A stretch of DNA of 64,000 nucleotides, from the NCBI GenBank assembly GCA_045110675.1, contig JBGCGJ010000051.1, positions 3,775 to 67,774 on the forward strand. Reading direction: 5' to 3'. Position 1 is the stretch's first letter. The number at the start of each line of letters is the position of its first letter. Below the pieces are notes generated by a model that was not told the origin of the DNA, made no database searches, and saw only the letters and a list, made by a program, of their open reading frames with translations. Below are positions 61,868 to 64,000 of the stretch, piece by piece. The DNA is from JBALVT01 sp045110675. GTDB taxonomy: Bacteria > Pseudomonadota > Gammaproteobacteria > Pseudomonadales > Halieaceae. The position numbers and the translations under genes were made by a program.

Positions 61868-62680
61868 ATGAAAACGGTAGATGTTTGGTCCCAAATGACC
61901 ACCGAACGCATGGCGAGCGCGCCATGGCTTGCGACCCTGCTTAGATGGACGGATCAGGCTGGCAAGCCCCCCATTCCTGACACAAAAACCACCTTGGATG
62001 CCATGGATGCAGCAGAGGTGGAGATTAGTCTTCTATCGGCTTGGTACGGGCCTCAGGGCTCTTATATCAGCAACGAGGAAGTCGATGCACAGATTGCTAC
62101 GGCACCGGACAGATTTCGAGGTTTAGCAAGCGTCGACCTGTCTGATCCTATGGGAGCGGTTCGCGACATTCGACGCTGGGTTGATGGAGAGAAATTCGTG
62201 GGAGTGCGGGTGGTCCCATGGCTTTGGGACCTGCCACCCAACGACCGGCGCTACTACCCCATCTATGCCGCCTGTGTTGACGCAGGAGTTCCATTTTGTA
62301 CTCAAGTCGGTCATACGGGGCCATTAATGCGCTCGGACGTAGGACGCCCTATTCCTTATCTGGAAGATGTTCTTCTCGACTTTCCTGAATTGGTTGTTGT
62401 CGGTGGCCATGTAGGCTTCCCCTGGATCGACGAACTGATTTCTCTAACGATCAAATTTCCAAACTTCTACGTCGATACCTCTGCCTACGCAGTCCATAGG
62501 TTACCCGCCTCTTTCATTGAATACATGAAGGGAATCGGCGCAAAACGGGTTATGTTTGGCACGAACTGGCCGATGTTATCGCCGGCGCGCTGTCTCGAGA
62601 AAATCGAAGATTTGAAGCTGACTCCGGAGCAAGCAGAGGGATTTCTATCGGGCAATGCTCGTCGTGTTTTTAAGCTTTGA
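61868..62680 (+). CDS. Amidohydrolase_2 family protein
   Basis: A 270-residue TIM-barrel protein of the amidohydrolase_2 (PF04909) group. The usual N-terminal HxH metal motif reads VDVWSQM, so those two ligands are absent. QVGHTGP, VGGHVGFPWIDELISL and VMFGTNWPMLSPARCLEKI are typical for the rest of the family. Members include decarboxylases and hydrolases of aromatic or lactone compounds. I chose the ATG at 61868; a TTG two codons earlier is less likely. It is divergent from marR and converges with the CaiB gene. Confidence 0.87.
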   Translation: MKTVDVWSQMTTERMASAPWLATLLRWTDQAGKPPIPDTKTTLDAMDAAEVEISLLSAWYGPQGSYISNEEVDAQIATAPDRFRGLASVDLSDPMGAVRDIRRWVDGEKFVGVRVVPWLWDLPPNDRRYYPIYAACVDAGVPFCTQVGHTGPLMRSDVGRPIPYLEDVLLDFPELVVVGGHVGFPWIDELISLTIKFPNFYVDTSAYAVHRLPASFIEYMKGIGAKRVMFGTNWPMLSPARCLEKIEDLKLTPEQAEGFLSGNARRVFKL

Positions 62681-62719
62681 ACAAACTTACCAACGCGAAG
62701 GTCGCTGTTACTCGCTGGT

Positions 62720-63931
62720 CTATTTTCCCTGACTCAGCGAAAAGCCAGCCATCAATTCCCGGTTGGCGGCCTCACGTTTTTCGATGCGGTCTATTTCCGA
62801 TTGCGCTACCCCCAACTCTCGCAGGATTTCGGCCGAGTGTTGTCCCAATATAGCGGCGTGTGTTCTGGGTAACTCGTGCTGACCTTCAAATTGAAAGGGC
62901 GTATTGGCAATCCGCATGGTGCCCGCGACAGGGTGCTCGACACTGACGATGGCTTCTTGCTCAACCACCTGGGGGTCATCAAACACGTTGTCCAATGTGT
63001 TTGCCTTCGCTACGGGTATACCGTGTTGATCGAGAAAAGCGCAAATGTCATCAACATCAAATTCAGCCAGCGCTTGATCCAGCTCGGCCTGCAAGGCTGC
63101 GCCGTTCTGTAGCCGGGCTGGAAAGGTGGTAAAGCGTGGATCGAGGTGCAACTCAGCCCGGATGAATTCATTGAGACGAACAAAGGAATCATCGGCCACC
63201 AGAACAATCGCCAAAGCACCATCGCGGGCGTTGAAAATTCTGAAGTAGTCAGCCAGCTCACCGGAATGAGTCACGCCTTCCCCACGCAGCGTGCGCGACC
63301 ACATAACGTCGGGCCACTGATAGTAAAGTGCCGATTTAAGCATGGAAATAGGCAGGTATTGTCCTCGGCCTGTTTTGCTGCGTTGCAGTAGTGCCGCAGT
63401 CGCAGCTTGAGCCGCCGTGTAGCCGGTTACCTTATCAAAGATCACCGTACGGACATTGCGCGGCGCATCCTCGCCCTGCTCTGCGCTGGTGCCGGTTGTC
63501 GCCTGAATAAGCGGATCGTAAACACGCCTGTTCTGGTAAGGGCCAGATTCACCGTAACCAGTGATGGAAACGTAGACGAGTCCCGGGTTAATCGCCTTCA
63601 GTGTTTCGTAGTCAATACCCAGCTTCTGTACGATGCCCGGGCGATAATTCTCAATCACCACGTCCGCATCTGGAATGAGTTTGAGGAAAATCTCCATATC
63701 CTCCGCTTGCTTCAGGTCGAGTACTAAAGAGCGTTTGTTGCGATTCAAAGTGGAGTACATGGCTGCCATACCGTTGCGGGTAGAGCCCATCATGCGCCCT
63801 AAATCACCGATGAGCGGGGGTTCGATCTTGATGATATCTGCACCCTGGTCCGCCAGGACCATGCCGGCCATCGGGCCCGAGACAGTAGAAGTCAGTTCCA
63901 GTATGCGAAATCCCGCCAGTGGTCCGCCCAT
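62720..63931 (-). CDS. CaiB/BaiF (class III) CoA-transferase
   Basis: A 403-residue class III CoA-transferase: GFRILELTSTVSGPMAGMVLADQGADIIKIEPP at the N-terminus, NRNKRSLVLDLK, VVIENYRPGIVQKLGIDYETL and VSITGYGESGPYQNRRVYDPLIQATTG. The catalytic Asp that forms the acyl anhydride is D139 in RRVYDP. It moves CoA between carboxylic acids during catabolism. The acid is not known. It lies convergent to the amidohydrolase gene, 39 nt away, and no acyl-CoA dehydrogenase is seen within the window's right end. Confidence 0.94.
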   Translation of the reverse strand: MGGPLAGFRILELTSTVSGPMAGMVLADQGADIIKIEPPLIGDLGRMMGSTRNGMAAMYSTLNRNKRSLVLDLKQAEDMEIFLKLIPDADVVIENYRPGIVQKLGIDYETLKAINPGLVYVSITGYGESGPYQNRRVYDPLIQATTGTSAEQGEDAPRNVRTVIFDKVTGYTAAQAATAALLQRSKTGRGQYLPISMLKSALYYQWPDVMWSRTLRGEGVTHSGELADYFRIFNARDGALAIVLVADDSFVRLNEFIRAELHLDPRFTTFPARLQNGAALQAELDQALAEFDVDDICAFLDQHGIPVAKANTLDNVFDDPQVVEQEAIVSVEHPVAGTMRIANTPFQFEGQHELPRTHAAILGQHSAEILRELGVAQSEIDRIEKREAANRELMAGFSLSQGK

Positions 63932-64000
63932 TGTTTGATCCTGTGGTTTTTATTGATGGTTAGGATCATCGCTTGTGAGCGAGGTCTTGGCAAGGTGTCG

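Noticed and set aside
1..64000. tRNA, rRNA, CRISPR, insertion sequences, integrase or attachment sites
   Set aside because: Reading both strands I found no cloverleaf-like genes, repeat-spacer arrays, transposase or integrase motifs, or flanking repeats.

Overview
The window looks like a chromosomal segment of an aerobic, probably marine, gammaproteobacterium. The evidence is indirect: E. coli-type gltBD, a large TonB-dependent receptor, a CYP153 alkane hydroxylase, an XrtA/PEP-CTERM sorting component (prsT) with a PEP-CTERM client, a DUF1800/DUF1501 pair, and many lipid or xenobiotic catabolism families (P450, Rieske oxygenase, CaiB, PhyH, LLM, DUF2855). I saw no rRNA, tRNA, insertion sequence, prophage or CRISPR array. 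Coding density is high and base composition looks even, so nothing points to a large recent island.

Layout. 1-4158 (minus): the start of a membrane sensor cut by the window edge, then an operon of Fe-alcohol dehydrogenase, cytochrome P450 and DUF1295 reductase. 4328-8892 (plus): a DUF1800 lipoprotein gene broken by an in-frame TAA, its DUF1501 partner, an ECF sigma factor, a putative anti-sigma factor and a small exported repeat protein. 8894-17747: a phosphotransferase, an AttH-like protein, a serine hydrolase, a TetR repressor with twin operators, and its divergent targets (flavoprotein, DUF2855), followed by PhyH and thioesterase genes. 17809-21886: prsT and a PEP-CTERM protein behind a sigma-54 promoter. 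22247-28362: gltBD. 28958-33236: a TonB receptor, an NmrA-type reductase and a MarR regulator.

33474-41163 (plus) is a seven-gene catabolic operon. It holds a carbazole-dioxygenase-like Rieske oxygenase, its reductase, a BphC-type extradiol dioxygenase and a meta-cleavage hydrolase. These are combined with an amidase and with two homologues that have lost their family's catalytic residues (Asp/Glu racemase fold and M20 fold). The combination suggests ring cleavage of a nitrogen-containing aromatic compound by a route I do not recognise.

41233-43534 is a BlaI / BlaR1-like M56 / TonB-type system with two clear operators. 45533-54497 is rich in cyclic nucleotide signalling: a SAM-cyclase-ATPase protein, a cNMP-REC-GGDEF protein and a lone cNMP-binding protein. 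A cyclopropane-synthase homologue with a changed active site also lies here. The most striking single gene is at 51615-52829 (minus). It is a peroxiredoxin-like protein whose peroxidatic cysteine codon is TGA, followed 14 nt later by a hairpin that fits the bacterial SECIS consensus, so it is probably an undescribed selenoprotein. The remainder to 64000 carries a DMT transporter, CYP153, a MopE-repeat/CAP lipoprotein, a truncated serine hydrolase, a MarR regulator with a palindromic site, an amidohydrolase and a CaiB CoA-transferase.
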